64,000 nt of DNA, from NCBI GenBank assembly GCA_034008185.1, contig CM067086.1, positions 70,478,286 through 70,542,285 of the forward strand, read 5' to 3'. Both the position numbers and the translations under genes were made by a program. The DNA is from Gorsachius magnificus (Eukaryota; Chordata; Aves; Pelecaniformes; Ardeidae). Shown here in pieces: positions 32,911-43,733 of this stretch. Position 1 is the first letter of the stretch. The number at the start of each line of letters is the position of its first letter. Under the pieces are notes generated by a model, which had not been told where the DNA came from, did no database searches, and saw nothing but the letters and a program-made list of their open reading frames with translations.

Positions 32911-33528
32911 GAGTCAAGGCCAAGAAGGCCAATGGCATCCTGGGGTTCATTGAGAGGAGCGTGGCCAGCAAGGGTTCTCCTCCCCCTGTGCTCTGCCCTG
33001 CTGAGACCCCACCTGGAGCACTGGGTCCAGTTCTGGGCTCCCCGGTTCAAGAAAGATGAGGAACTCCTGGAGAGAGTCCAGAGGAGGGCAACAAGGATGA
33101 CGGGGGGACTGGAGCATCTCCCCTACGAGGAAAGGCTGAGGGAGCTGGGCTTGTTCAGCCTGGAGAAGAGAAGGCTGAGAGGGGATCTCATCACCACCTA
33201 CAAATATCTCAAGGGTGGGGGTCACGAGGACGGAGCCAGACTCTTCCCAGTGGTGCCCAGCACCAGGACAAGGGGCCATGGGCACAACCTGAAGCAGAAG
33301 AGGTTCCAGCGTGAGGAAGAACTTGTTGACTGTGAGGGTGCCCGAGCCCTGGCCCAGGCTGCCCAGGGGGGCTGTGGAGTCTCCTTCTCTGGAGATCTTC
33401 AACCCCCGCCTGGCCGCTGTCCTGTGCCCCCTGCTCTGGGTGAGCCTGCTTGGGCAGGGGGGTGGCACTGGGGGAGCTCCCAAGGGCCCTGCCAGCCCCG
33501 GCCAGGCTGGGATTCTGGGATTCTGTGA
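32911..33528 (+). mobile_element. CR1 LINE fragment, plus strand
   Basis: Encodes the C-terminal CR1 ORF2 region: [21 protein letters not shown] sequence (shifted frame) and then [20 protein letters not shown] and the Tyr-containing [12 protein letters not shown]. The Tyr codon (TAC) is intact here, unlike in the copies at 8098 and 51438. About 5 bp are missing near 33310 relative to the 51438 copy, so the final part ([20 protein letters not shown]) falls in another frame. The 3' end is GGGATTCTGGGATTCTGTGA at 33528. Nonfunctional. Confidence 0.94.
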
Positions 33529-34719
33529 CGGGGCCACGTGTGGGAGCCGCGCTCCGGACCCAGCGCTGACGACCGACGGAGCACTTCGCCCGGCAGCCCC
33601 CGCCACACCAGGCTGTACTCACGCCTCTCCCAACACGCGAAGGTGCTGGGATGGGGCTCGCATGTCAGCGTACGACCGCCACTTTCACAATAGATGCCCA
33701 CCGGGTTTTGTCACTTGGCTTTCCGGCGAAGGGGCTGTGCCTTCTCCCCCGTCTTGACTATGGTGAGAAAGCGCTGCGTGAGTGCCTGAGCTGAGTGGGC
33801 AATAAAAAGCAGGCGATTCAGGAGACATTAAGACGCTTTCACTGCCCTTGCAATCTGAAAATCAGATAGAAAAGCTCACAGTTATGTTTACACAAAAGCG
33901 AGCTTTATAGCTCAAAGGTGATAGCGGTGTTAACTGGGCATCGAGCTCCGCGCCTCCCCCTCCTCCTCCCGACCCCGGGAGAGAAATTGCTTTTTCATAG
34001 AAAGAATCTATTGCAATGATATAAAAGCTAATTAAGATTGTACGTCAATTTTATAATAAAGCCTTATTCGGCTACATCCAAGCCCTGTAAATATTCAGAT
34101 TACTCCTAATAATCCATAGTTTAGAGGGATAAGAGGTCCAGTAAATCTGCCCTGTCTGTGACGGCACCGCCGAGCTCCGCCACAACCATTGAGACGTCCT
34201 GATGGAGAAACACAGATTTCTGTGTTATGGTCTATTATCCCCGTTTTATGTGTTGATGACTTCTGATAAATTGAGATACATAAATGGAATTGTTGCAAAG
34301 CCACACCTGACGAGCTATAATTCAACTGAAAATCAGAGTGTTCCCCTGGGAGGCTGGAGAGCCAAAGGCTTGGCGGCAGGTGGGCATTGCAGCCCAGCTG
34401 ATTCCCATTTTTCAGATCAGGGCATGAGGTTGGAATTAGAACTGAAGATGAGCGATGGTGAGTTGGAAGCGTGAATTTGATAAATGCTTCCACTGCACTG
34501 TGAATCCCATCACCTCAGGGAAGAGAGGAGGTTAAATTAAATGACAGTTTACAAATATTCACGGCAGCAGCATCCCCTTTCTCCGATAGAGATGACTGAT
34601 AAATAGTGCCTCGTGGTCCAGCGGGTGACCTGAGAGGCAAACGCGGCTTACAAACCACTGCTTCTGGCCTGATATTTGTCTCCTGGAGTCTCGGAGGGCT
34701 GGAGGGGCTGGAGATGATC
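33529..34719. other. single-copy DNA, candidate conserved noncoding blocks
   Basis: 33770-34120 and 34200-34340 are AT-rich, repeat-free and contain motifs such as GCTAATTAAG and CAATTTTATAATAAAG. They are good candidates for conserved noncoding elements. No gene seen. Confidence 0.4.
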
Positions 34720-34875
34720 CTCCTCCGCAGCGAGGGGCCGTGCCAGCAGCCGCATCCCGATCAGGCTGACCCGCGCCGGCTGCCCGAGCCCGGCCGGAGC
34801 CCAGCGCCACGTCCCGCACCGCCGCCACCGCCCACTGCTGGCACGGCTGCTGGGTGACCCCGGCCGGGCTGTGAC
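34720..34875. promoter_or_regulatory. short CpG-rich patch
   Basis: About 155 bp of CpG-dense, GC-rich sequence. It is below the usual CpG-island length and no transcript start is evident. Could be a small regulatory island or chance composition. Confidence 0.25.
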
Positions 34876-35446
34876 TGCTGGCAGGAACCTTTTGGGGTCA
34901 GGCTGTATTTTTCAGCACATGGGAAAACAACGATGCTCGCCTCGGATGAGTCCATAAGCACAGATCCTAAGATTCATCCCGTTACAGAAATTCATTAACT
35001 GTTATGCGCAGTTTAACAATTAGTGCATGAATCGTTTTGAAGAGACCTCGGTGGCTACCTGGCCTGTCCTTGGCATAACACAAGCCGTAAAATTACCCAG
35101 AGTGAACCCATAATACAACTCAAACACATTCATAAGTGGGGGAAAATGAGATTCAGTTAAAACCCAGCAGTTATGGGGGCTCCATTTTAGGCTTAGGTAG
35201 ACTGCTCTGATTTTCATTACTTCTGCCAATATGTGCAAGACAGAGAAAGGAATGAAATCCTGCACGCAGCTGCTTTCCTTTCAATCCAAAAAGAAAAAAA
35301 GAAAAAAACAAACCAGGACTCTGACGTCCTTCCCCCTTGTTGAGCTGGCACACCGGCGGCAGAGGTGCCCTCACATGTGGCACACACAGAACTGCGCCCC
35401 TCGGACAACAGCGTCTGCCCCGGGAGCATCCCGGAAAGGCCCCGGG
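34876..35446. other. single-copy DNA, no gene seen
   Basis: Mostly AT-rich (34900-35230), with an A-rich patch near 35285-35310. No repeat family or coding exon. Confidence 0.4.
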
Positions 35447-35865
35447 GATCTCGCAGACCCTCCAGCCGGGACCTGGCAGACCCTCCAGTTGGGATCTCAC
35501 AGACCCTCCAGCCTGGATCTCGCAGACCCTCCAGCCGTGCAGGAGGTGCGCTGCCCTGGGGATCTCGCAGACCCTCCAGCCTTGCACTGCCCTGGGGCTC
35601 TTGCAGACCCTCCAGCCAGGATCTCACAGACCCTCCAGCCAGGATCTCACAGACCCTCCAGCCGGGGCTCGCAGCCCTCAGCCAGATCTCTCCAGACCCT
35701 CCAGTTGGGATCTCCAGACCCTCCAGTCGGGATCTCGCAGACCCTCCAGCCGGATCTCACAGACCCTCCAGCGGGATCTCACAGACCCTCCAGCGGGATC
35801 TCACAGACCCTCCAGCCGGGATCTCGCAGACCCTCCAGCCTTGTGGGAGGTGCGCTGCCCTGGGT
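35447..35865. repeat. ~23-bp minisatellite, about 15 copies
   Basis: The core CAGACCCTCCAGCC recurs about 15 times, usually followed by GGGATCTCG or GGATCTCA, with a period of 22-24 bp and three longer interrupted units carrying a GTGCGCTGCCCTGGG insert. Open frames of 176-231 residues on the plus strand are repetitive products of the array, not genes. C-rich on the plus strand. Confidence 0.94.
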
Positions 35866-38336
35866 AGGAACTGCGAACATGTTACCATGCACGCCCCACG
35901 TTACTGTCCTCTCTTTCCAGGCTTAAAGCAGACTTCCAACGCCAGACTTCGAGGGTGAGGCTGACCCCAGTGCAGGAGCTGGTGTTTGCTGGCCCTGGGT
36001 TTCGGGTCCCACCACTGCCAGGGCGTCCCTTTCCCTGGGTGCGAGGCTCGCCTTTCCTGTAGGAAAGCCATGGTTCTCAAGGAACCCCAGCCACTTCCAT
36101 TCACATGAATAATTCTGCACGCCAGGAAGGTTAAGGGATGCTTCCCGGTCCATGAGGCTCTGTCCAGCTCCCAGCACACTGCCTGCAAGGGGCCCTCCAC
36201 TGGACGGTGCTGAGTGTTGCCTGTGCCATGCCAGTCCCTCCCGCTGCACCGGGAGCACCTGCAGACGCAGGACCCCCCTCCTGCTCTCCTCCCCTGCTCT
36301 CCCCATCGGCTCCGATGCCCTTCACAGCAGCATCTCTCGTGGGCTGCCACATCTGGCAGCGCAGGGACATCTCGAGCTCATCCTGCTGCTTGCTCGACTG
36401 GAAAAAGCAAAAAGCCCTTCCTGTAAGGTGGTGCCTGTGCTTAAACTCCCCAACACAACCCTTGGCTCCCATGCCACTGCCAAACCGTCCTCCGAGGGCG
36501 TTCTCTCCAGCTCCACGGTTTCTCAGACTGAAGGCAGAGCTCCAGAGGAAGATCGTCAACAGTTTTTAAAGAGCTTTAAGAGTTACTCAGTTACTGTGCC
36601 ACTAGGATAAATTCAGCTTTAAATACAAATCCATAATTATTAGCTCTAATCAAGCAGCAACCAGTAAGCGACGCACTTGGACTGGAAGACTGGAATTTCT
36701 GAGATTTATTAAATTTAGTTCTTCCACTAACTCTCATTGCACAGCAAGAGCAGCGCAGCTTGCTTCTCCTCTCCCATCCTCCCTTCCCCCTTCTGGTGTC
36801 TCCCCTTCTAACAGCCCTTCCCCTCCGACCTGTCCTAGGCCTGGGGTGATACGAACAATGGAAAGAATGGGCTAGATGCTGAATGGCAAAAATTAACAAA
36901 ATAAAATAAACCCACCGAGTAAACCATTATTATCCATATCGTATTCAGTAGGCAATCAGAACTGGGGCTTATTTTCTCATCCTGCTTGCCAGAAAGGGCA
37001 TCTGAGGGCAGAAGTGGTTCCCAGGACCACACGCCCCTGGGAGGGGGACTGGTGGCCGGATCGGGACCTTGAGGTCCATGTGACACCAGAGATGGTTCCC
37101 GAGACCTTCCGAGCTGCTGCGACATGTCAGGGCTGCGCGTAGGAGGCTCCTTGGCTGGGTGAACCCCACAGCTACCAAAACCAAATTAATGTTGCCCCAG
37201 AAACCCTCCAGCTCCATATGTGGGCTCCTGTAGAGCAGCCCAGGCCAGGGCTGATTTTCTGCCACCCCCCTGGAGGGCTGCGGTCGGTGCTGTCCCGCTC
37301 CCTCCTGCAGCTCTTGGGGTTCCATCCTACCCCCCTTCCACCTCATCCTTTCCCTCCTGGCTCCCAGGGAAAGCTGCAGGAGAAAAATCAGTTTGCAGCA
37401 CGATCGCCTGTATTCCTATCATCACTCTGACCTGGCAGTTTTTCCTGCGTGCATCTTTCAAAGTGCTGAAAATGACTCAGGTGGCAAAGGCATTACCCGC
37501 CCTTAGCCTTGAAAGAAGAGTGGGCTTTTGGTACAAAGAATAGAAGTGAAGTGCTAGAAATCGGCACAGAATATCACAAAATCCATCAAGATCTTCAGTG
37601 GCCACTTTAATTGTATTGCTAAGTATATTTGTATTTGAAACCGTTAATATTTTAACATATGTAAATATATTTTTTAAATATTTAAAGCATAGCCATGCAA
37701 CTAGGCAGTCCAGACATGAGGTTTTGTGCAAATAAGGCTGAGGGATGTCTCACATCACTGAAGTGCTTGTGGTGTCTATAGCAATTAGTACAAGAGGTAA
37801 AGAGCAGGCAATCTGTTTATTTAAGCCTACCATGGATTTTTCTCTTTGATGATCAGAATCAAAGTGTAATAAAGATTCAGAAAATCACCTAGAGAGGAGC
37901 CGAGTACCCAGAGAAACGGCGCGTGCACATTTCTGAGCAGAAACGTTCCCACTCCCGCCAGACCTTGCGCTCTACCGGAGCACAGGGGTCCCCCAGCCAA
38001 GGGGCGTCCCAAGCGCACGCAGAGGGGTCGGCGCCTGCTTCCTCCATCGCTTCTGGGGCCACGTGCCCCACGCACTGCCAGCTGAGGGGGGACAACATTG
38101 GCTTCAGGGGTAACGAAGAGAACAAAGGAAATGTACCTAGCGTATGTAAAAGGCATCGTATGTAACAGGCATCACCTGGAGCTGCAGACCAACGAAGACC
38201 GGTGAAGAAAGGGAAAAGGCGGAAAAGGCCTTAGCAAACCTGTGAAAATGACCCCAAATGAGCCCTGGAAGGAGGGCAAGGAAACCATGGGCATCATCTT
38301 CCTCCCAGGGAAGGACCCCGACGCTGACCATGGACG
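35866..38336. other. single-copy DNA, no gene seen
   Basis: GC-moderate to 36560, AT-rich at 36600-36960 and 37540-37880, GC-rich at 37000-37400 and 37960-38100. Frames on both strands are without domains. No repeat family seen. Confidence 0.4.
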
Positions 38337-38789
38337 GTGCCATCCTCGCCAGCTCTCCAAAGCTGCCGATGTGAAGACCCGGATGAGCAGGGCAAGGATG
38401 AGCACAGCCCCGTGAGAAGGGGTAGAAGATGGCAAAAGTGTGTGTGCGTGCTACGCCTTTACCTGTGCTATTGGCATTACTGTGACTTTGCCGTGTACCA
38501 GTACTCTGACTTCATTACCAATGAAGGCTTGTGTGGACGGTGGTACGCACCGTGGCAGAGTCAGAGTGACCCCATGCCAGTCGGGGTGTCTGCACACAAA
38601 GCTGACCCTAGCTTTGATCTCCAGATTGTGCATTTACACTCTCAGCATCCTCAGACAAAGTTTTCTGTCCTACTTGGAGCCACAGGCACATGTGCTCTGG
38701 CTCCCTGGAGCATCCCTCTGCAGTGCCTGACTCTGGGCCGGAGGGAGGGAATCCCTGGAGACATCCCTTGCAGCACTGCAGGCGTGTGA
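38337..38789 (+). other. orphan open frame, 150 codons, coding status doubtful
   Basis: This is one of the few long frames not explained by tandem repeats, CR1 or extreme GC content. The translation is compositionally ordinary, with aromatic residues (CYWHYCDFAVYQYSDF) in the first third, but matches no family I recognise. There is no Kozak-supported start, no donor or acceptor that clearly bounds it, and a second frame (38440-38730) is open across the same DNA. I treat it as probably noncoding. Confidence 0.2.
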
Positions 38790-41700
38790 AAGCCATGAGG
38801 ACCAACCACCTGGTATCCCAGAGGAATTGTTCAAGCTCCTAACTCCTTCGCCAGAAGTTTTCCAAAACTCTGTTCTTGCTCTTTTATTTGTCTGCCTCTA
38901 GCCGCACACCTATCGCTCCACCTGCTCAAAACAGGCTGCGAGAGCGTGCTGGTGACCTGCTCCTGGCCAGCTGGGGCGCACGGCCCCGCGGTCCCTGCCG
39001 ATGGATATAAACGCCCTGGGCAGTGCAGCAGGCGGGCGTGGGATGGCACTGGTGCTGGGAGAGCCTCCAGCACGGTTGCAAGGAGGAAGGGGCAACCGTG
39101 CTCCATGGAGCCTGGGTTTGCTGGCTCAGGGGGCAGAGGAGCTGCGGCAGCTCTGCTGGCTTCCTTCCACCCCGGCAGAGACAGAGCCGAGGGCTGGGCG
39201 CAGCAGAGCTCTGCCCGTAACCCATTAAGGGTGCTTTTAAAAAAAGCCCATATTTCTGAGGCTCTATCACAACCGTAAGTAATAAGAAACTCTTGGCTTG
39301 GTCACCTGCACCGCTGCAGCATGCAAGGGGTCAATAGGTATTTTTGGATTTGTAACTCAGGACAGAAAACTATTCTGCTTTGGTTTGCACATGTGGAGGG
39401 AGGGACCTCTGCTGCTTTTATACAGATCAAACTGTTGAACAGGCAAATATTTTCCAAAGCCTCGTGCGGGCCATGGTGATTGCCCACGGGCACTTGGCAG
39501 GAGCCGAGCCCAGCTCCGGAGGAGGAGAACGCTCCAGGCCGATTTCCTTTCCATCGGGGGCTGGCGGGTCCCGGCTGGCATCCGCCCCGTCGCTGCTGGC
39601 CGAGTGGGCTGGTGCGGGAGCAGAGCCGGTCGGCATTTACAGCCACTCCCCTGGGAAGGTTGCACACAGATAATTGGGAACGCTTTTCATCGGCGCTTCG
39701 TTTGCTGGCAGGTTTTCACTTTGGGGTTTGGGCAGACGAGGGGAGGTTGCCATCCTGCTCGGAGAAGAGTAGAGGGAGAGAGAGGAAATACTTCATTTCT
39801 ACTTGGTAACCCAAAACGAGCTAATTGGGGGACAAAACTCACCCAGCCTTCCCTCCACCCCGAAGGATACGCGCACACACAAACCCCTCGGGCTCCTCGG
39901 ACAGGCATGGCTGTCTTCCAGCCCGAGTGCAGCTCTCCTAGGAATTACACCCTGGGGTCAGCAGAGGTTTGGGTCTACTAATAATGAAATTCAGGATCAG
40001 GAGGAGAGGTCACCTGTGCAAAAGCACGAGCTGCTCAGCTTGCCCACAGACCTCTGGCTAGGGCACAGGGCCAGCAAGCTGCTTACACAGCATCTCACCA
40101 ACAGCCTTTAACCATTTGCCTTCCTGTTAATTACTGAGTCATGTCGACGTCTGTTCCTTTTGTAATTGCTTTCACGGGAGAGGATGATCTGCGTCGCTTT
40201 TTCTGATCAGCGCTGTTGTCTCCAGCACACTCACCTCCAGCCACGCCATCTCCCCTTCCCCGCAATGCAGCATTATCTGGGAATGATGTCTCCTGCCTGT
40301 CCGGCTGTTGGAGTTAGATGTAGCCCGATGGCATAGTAATCATATTGATTTTTCCCTGCTGCAGCAGACACCCTTACACCCAGCTGCTAAGTACTTGAGG
40401 AGAAAACCCACACAAATAAACCCACGGCTGGCAAGATGCTGGTTTTAAGGCCCCTGGTAGCGCCCAGCGCTGCCCACCCAGTCACCTCCCTGGTGGGATG
40501 GGGGGACCCAGCCTGGGGCTCCAGCACCAACTGCTCCTCAGGGCTTTGCTCCCCGGCCGGTGCTGCCCAAGCTCCAGCGCTGAGCCGGGACGGGACAGAC
40601 GGGCTCTCCTCGGCATTGCCTGGGTCCGGAGCAGCACTGGAGGTGACCAGCCCCCTTCATGGGCTCTCCCCGTGCTCCTGCTCCAGTGCTCCAGGGTCTC
40701 CACCAGCAATGGGGAACATGGGGACACAACCCGACCCCCGGGGTGCAGGCGTGCCGGGCTGAGGGTGCTGTGTGTGCCTGGTTAAGTGTCCCCTCTCTAG
40801 GCACCTCCACAGCCCCTCACACCTTCCAAAACCTCTATCGCTTCAGCTTTATTAATTACTACTTTTACTGATGGATGCTAGAGGAACCTGAACTGAAAAA
40901 ACCTGAAGAAAAAAAAAAAAGTCAGATAAAATTCATCCCCAAAGGTACGGCTGTTCAAATACAATTCATGAAAGAATGATTTTCATCCCCAAGCCAGACG
41001 AATAACAGGGAGGAGGGGGGCCCAGCCCTGGCACGTGGCAGTCAGGGTGTCCTGGGGACGGGTCTCTGGCTACCAAGTGCAGGAATGAACAGGCCAACCT
41101 CTGTGTCTTGCATGGCCCAGTAAGGCAGTCTCCAAAGTTAGTGAAGAGCCCAAAAGCAGGCAAAGCTTTGGAAACTTAATCAGAAACCTCTGGGAAATAA
41201 GGAGAAGTAATGGAGCTCAGGTGCTGACCCTGCTGACCCAGTACAGAATGGGGTCTGCTAAGGAGCCGTACACTTGCCCCAGCTGAGGCGGGTTTGGTGG
41301 TGGAGACCCGAAGCTGGGCAAGGATGCCCAGGAGAAAGCCCCTGGCAGAGGGGTTTTAAGGGTGGCTGGGAGTAACCCAAGGGATCAGGACCCGTTCAGC
41401 AGCAACTGAAGTGCTAAAAAACAGTGAAGGAGCCAGTGAGCTTGTCAACGACCTGAGAAGTTGTCTCAGAAGGGGAAAGCTCTAGGAGAGAAGATGCTCA
41501 TCTCCTCTCCTCCTTCAAAGAGGTGTCACTCTGCTCCGGCGGGCTCTGCCTCCAGCACAGCTCTGTGTGCCACCAGCCGGGGGGGGCACCTCCTGGCCAG
41601 CAGAGCCCCCCGTCGCCCTTTCCATCCAGCCACACCACACCCACAGCTGCACCCCCTGCTCTGGGAGGGAAGGCTGTACCCATGGTGCGGGGACAGCCCA

Positions 41701-41796
41701 TGGTGAGGGGACAGCCCTGGCTGGGCACATCAACAGCCGAGCGCCTGTCGGAGCCCCCACTGCTGCCGGCGTGTGGGGCTCCCACCCTCCTCCAGG
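38790..41796. other. single-copy DNA, no gene seen
   Basis: GC-rich at 38930-39200, 39480-39660 and 40430-40770; AT-rich at 40830-40990. An A12 run lies near 40908. The many overlapping frames on both strands carry no domain. A short duplicated GGACAGCCC motif occurs near 41690-41722, just before the 50-bp array. Confidence 0.4.
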
Positions 41797-42147
41797 CTCA
41801 GGGCAGCACTGAGCCCCAGCAGGCACCCCCAGACACCCCCAGGTAGCTCAGGGCAGCACTGAGCCCCAGCAGGCACCCCCAGACACCCCCAGGTGGCTCA
41901 GGGCAGCACCGAGCCCCAGCAGGCACCCCCAGACACCCCCGAGGGGCTCAGGGCAGTGCCAAGCCCCAGCAGGCACCCCCAGACAACCCTCCTCCGGCTC
42001 AGGGCAGCACTGAGCCCCAGCAGGCACCCCCAGACACCCCCAGGTGGCTCAGGGCAGCACTGAGCCCCAGCAGGCACCCCCAGACACCCCCGAGGGGCTC
42101 AGGGCAGCCCGAGCCCCAGCAGGCACCCCCAGACACCCCCAAGGGGC
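41797..42147. repeat. 50-bp minisatellite, seven copies
   Basis: Units start at 41797, 41847, 41897, 41947, 41998, 42048 and 42098. Each contains CTCAGGGCAGCACTGAGCCC, then CAGCAGGCACCCCCAGACA. Periods are 50 bp except one of 51. Divergence is small, pointing to recent expansion. Confidence 0.95.
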
Positions 42148-43227
42148 TCACTGGACAAGGGCTCCTGGCAGGAGGTTTATGTTTCAATTAAACATATTTT
42201 ATTCCAATATGTACAAAACGCAGCCGATAACGGAGTTTTCTGAACGAGAAAGGTCACCCGAGACGCCTTTCCCTGTCGAGGCAATAACCACGATCTCTGA
42301 AGCTGCCATTTAACTCTTGTCAGTTGATTCTTTTTTCAATTCCCCAAAAAACAATTACTGAAATAACAAAAACATTTGCTAAGCAGAGCACAAAAATCTT
42401 TTATTTTTCAGGGACAAAAACTCAACAACAAAACTGGTGAACAAATTGCTTGTGTAATTTCCCTGAGGATCAGCCCCCCTCCCTTCTTATCTAAGCCCCA
42501 GTTTTCCCAGGCCATGTATTGGGACGTCGGCCGCTGGGTCCGCCGGCGCAGCTCTCCCCAGGGTCACCGCTCTGCCCCGCAGCCTGGTCCTGGCAGTAAC
42601 GCACGTGCTCCGAGCGCATCGTCTTATTAATTTGCTTAGTGTATGCAGTTAGCTGTCACATAATCGCAGTTCCTCTTCTCCAGAGGAACATGGCATGCAT
42701 GCAAAACCATTTCAGGACTACGTACCCTCAGGACTTATTATTTTCTTAACTAAAATTCAAGTGCATACTTATTACCCAAATCTTTGTCTCACAAATAGCT
42801 TTACATTCGCATGATGGAATTACAAACCGCCAGGACTTGTATGCAAAACTGCTTTTTAACACATCTTTTACAGTCGTCTTATTTATCTAATCTCCATGAG
42901 TCATAATTCCTTTAGGATTGCTTTCTTCTTTCTACATTGCATCTCACCAAAACAAATTCAAAAAAAAAGCAGTGGAAAACCCAAGAAGGGCATCATTCCC
43001 TAGCCAGGAGATTCCGGTGAAATGCTGTGTGTCACTTCCATTCGCCGCACCGTTTCTAACAGGAGCAGACACCCTCAGTGCCCACGAAGAGAGTCCCCAG
43101 GCGAAAGACCGAGGCACATCTCCCTTGGAGATGAGCAAACTGGAGAGATTTAAAAAATATAGATAGATAGATCACAGTTGTTCCCCTTGCAATTTCCAGA
43201 AAGCATTGGCTAAACTTTGGGGGAGGT
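42148..43227. other. AT-rich single-copy DNA
   Basis: 42180-42460 and 42640-42990 are AT-rich and repeat-free, candidate conserved noncoding blocks. A short GATA run (GATAGATAGATA) lies near 43161. No gene seen. Confidence 0.4.
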
Positions 43228-43349
43228 ATTTAAAAGACGTGTAGACGTGATGCTGAGGGAGATGGATTAGTGGGGGAGTGGGCAGTGCCAGGTCAATGGT
43301 TGGTCTCGATGATCTTAAAGGTCTTTTCCAACCTACATGACCGTGTGAT
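43228..43349 (+). mobile_element. CR1 3' end fragment
   Basis: Starts with TTTAAAAGACGTGTAGACGT, the end of CR1 ORF2, and continues through GGTTGGTCTCGATGATCTTA and AAGGTCTTTTCCAACC to a decayed CCGTGTGAT tail. Confidence 0.88.
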
Positions 43350-43552
43350 CCCCTGAAGTCTCTTCCTTGGCTGTAACAAAAAAGCAGGAAAGGTGAGGAG
43401 GCATGCGATGTAGCTTTCTGAACGTGACTGCCAGGGGTGGCTTAATGAATGCAGGCGGAGGCGACCACTGACTTCAGGTCCCGAGCTGGAGGTAGCATAA
43501 GGACAACGTGTATTTTAGCAGCCTTTGGACAAAGCTGCAGGTAGGATTTGCG
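43350..43552. other. spacer, no gene seen
   Basis: About 200 bp of mixed composition between a CR1 fragment and the 45-bp array. Confidence 0.4.
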
Positions 43553-43733
43553 GTGGCCAGCGCACGCCCATCCCTCCTTCTCAGCTCAGTAGCCCGTGGC
43601 CGGCACATGCCTGTCCCTCCTTTCTCAGCTCAGTAGCCCAGTGGCCGGCACATGCCTGTCCCTCCTTTCTCAGCTCAGTAGCCCAGTGGCCGGCACACGC
43701 CTGTCCCTCCTTTCTCAGCTCAGTAGCCCGGTG
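43553..43733. repeat. 45-bp minisatellite, four copies
   Basis: Units begin at 43553 (43 bp, more diverged), 43596, 43641 and 43686, each opening GTGGCC and containing CTCAGCTCAGTAGCCC. A 45-bp period keeps frames open on both strands (about 100 residues each), which are artefacts. Confidence 0.94.
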
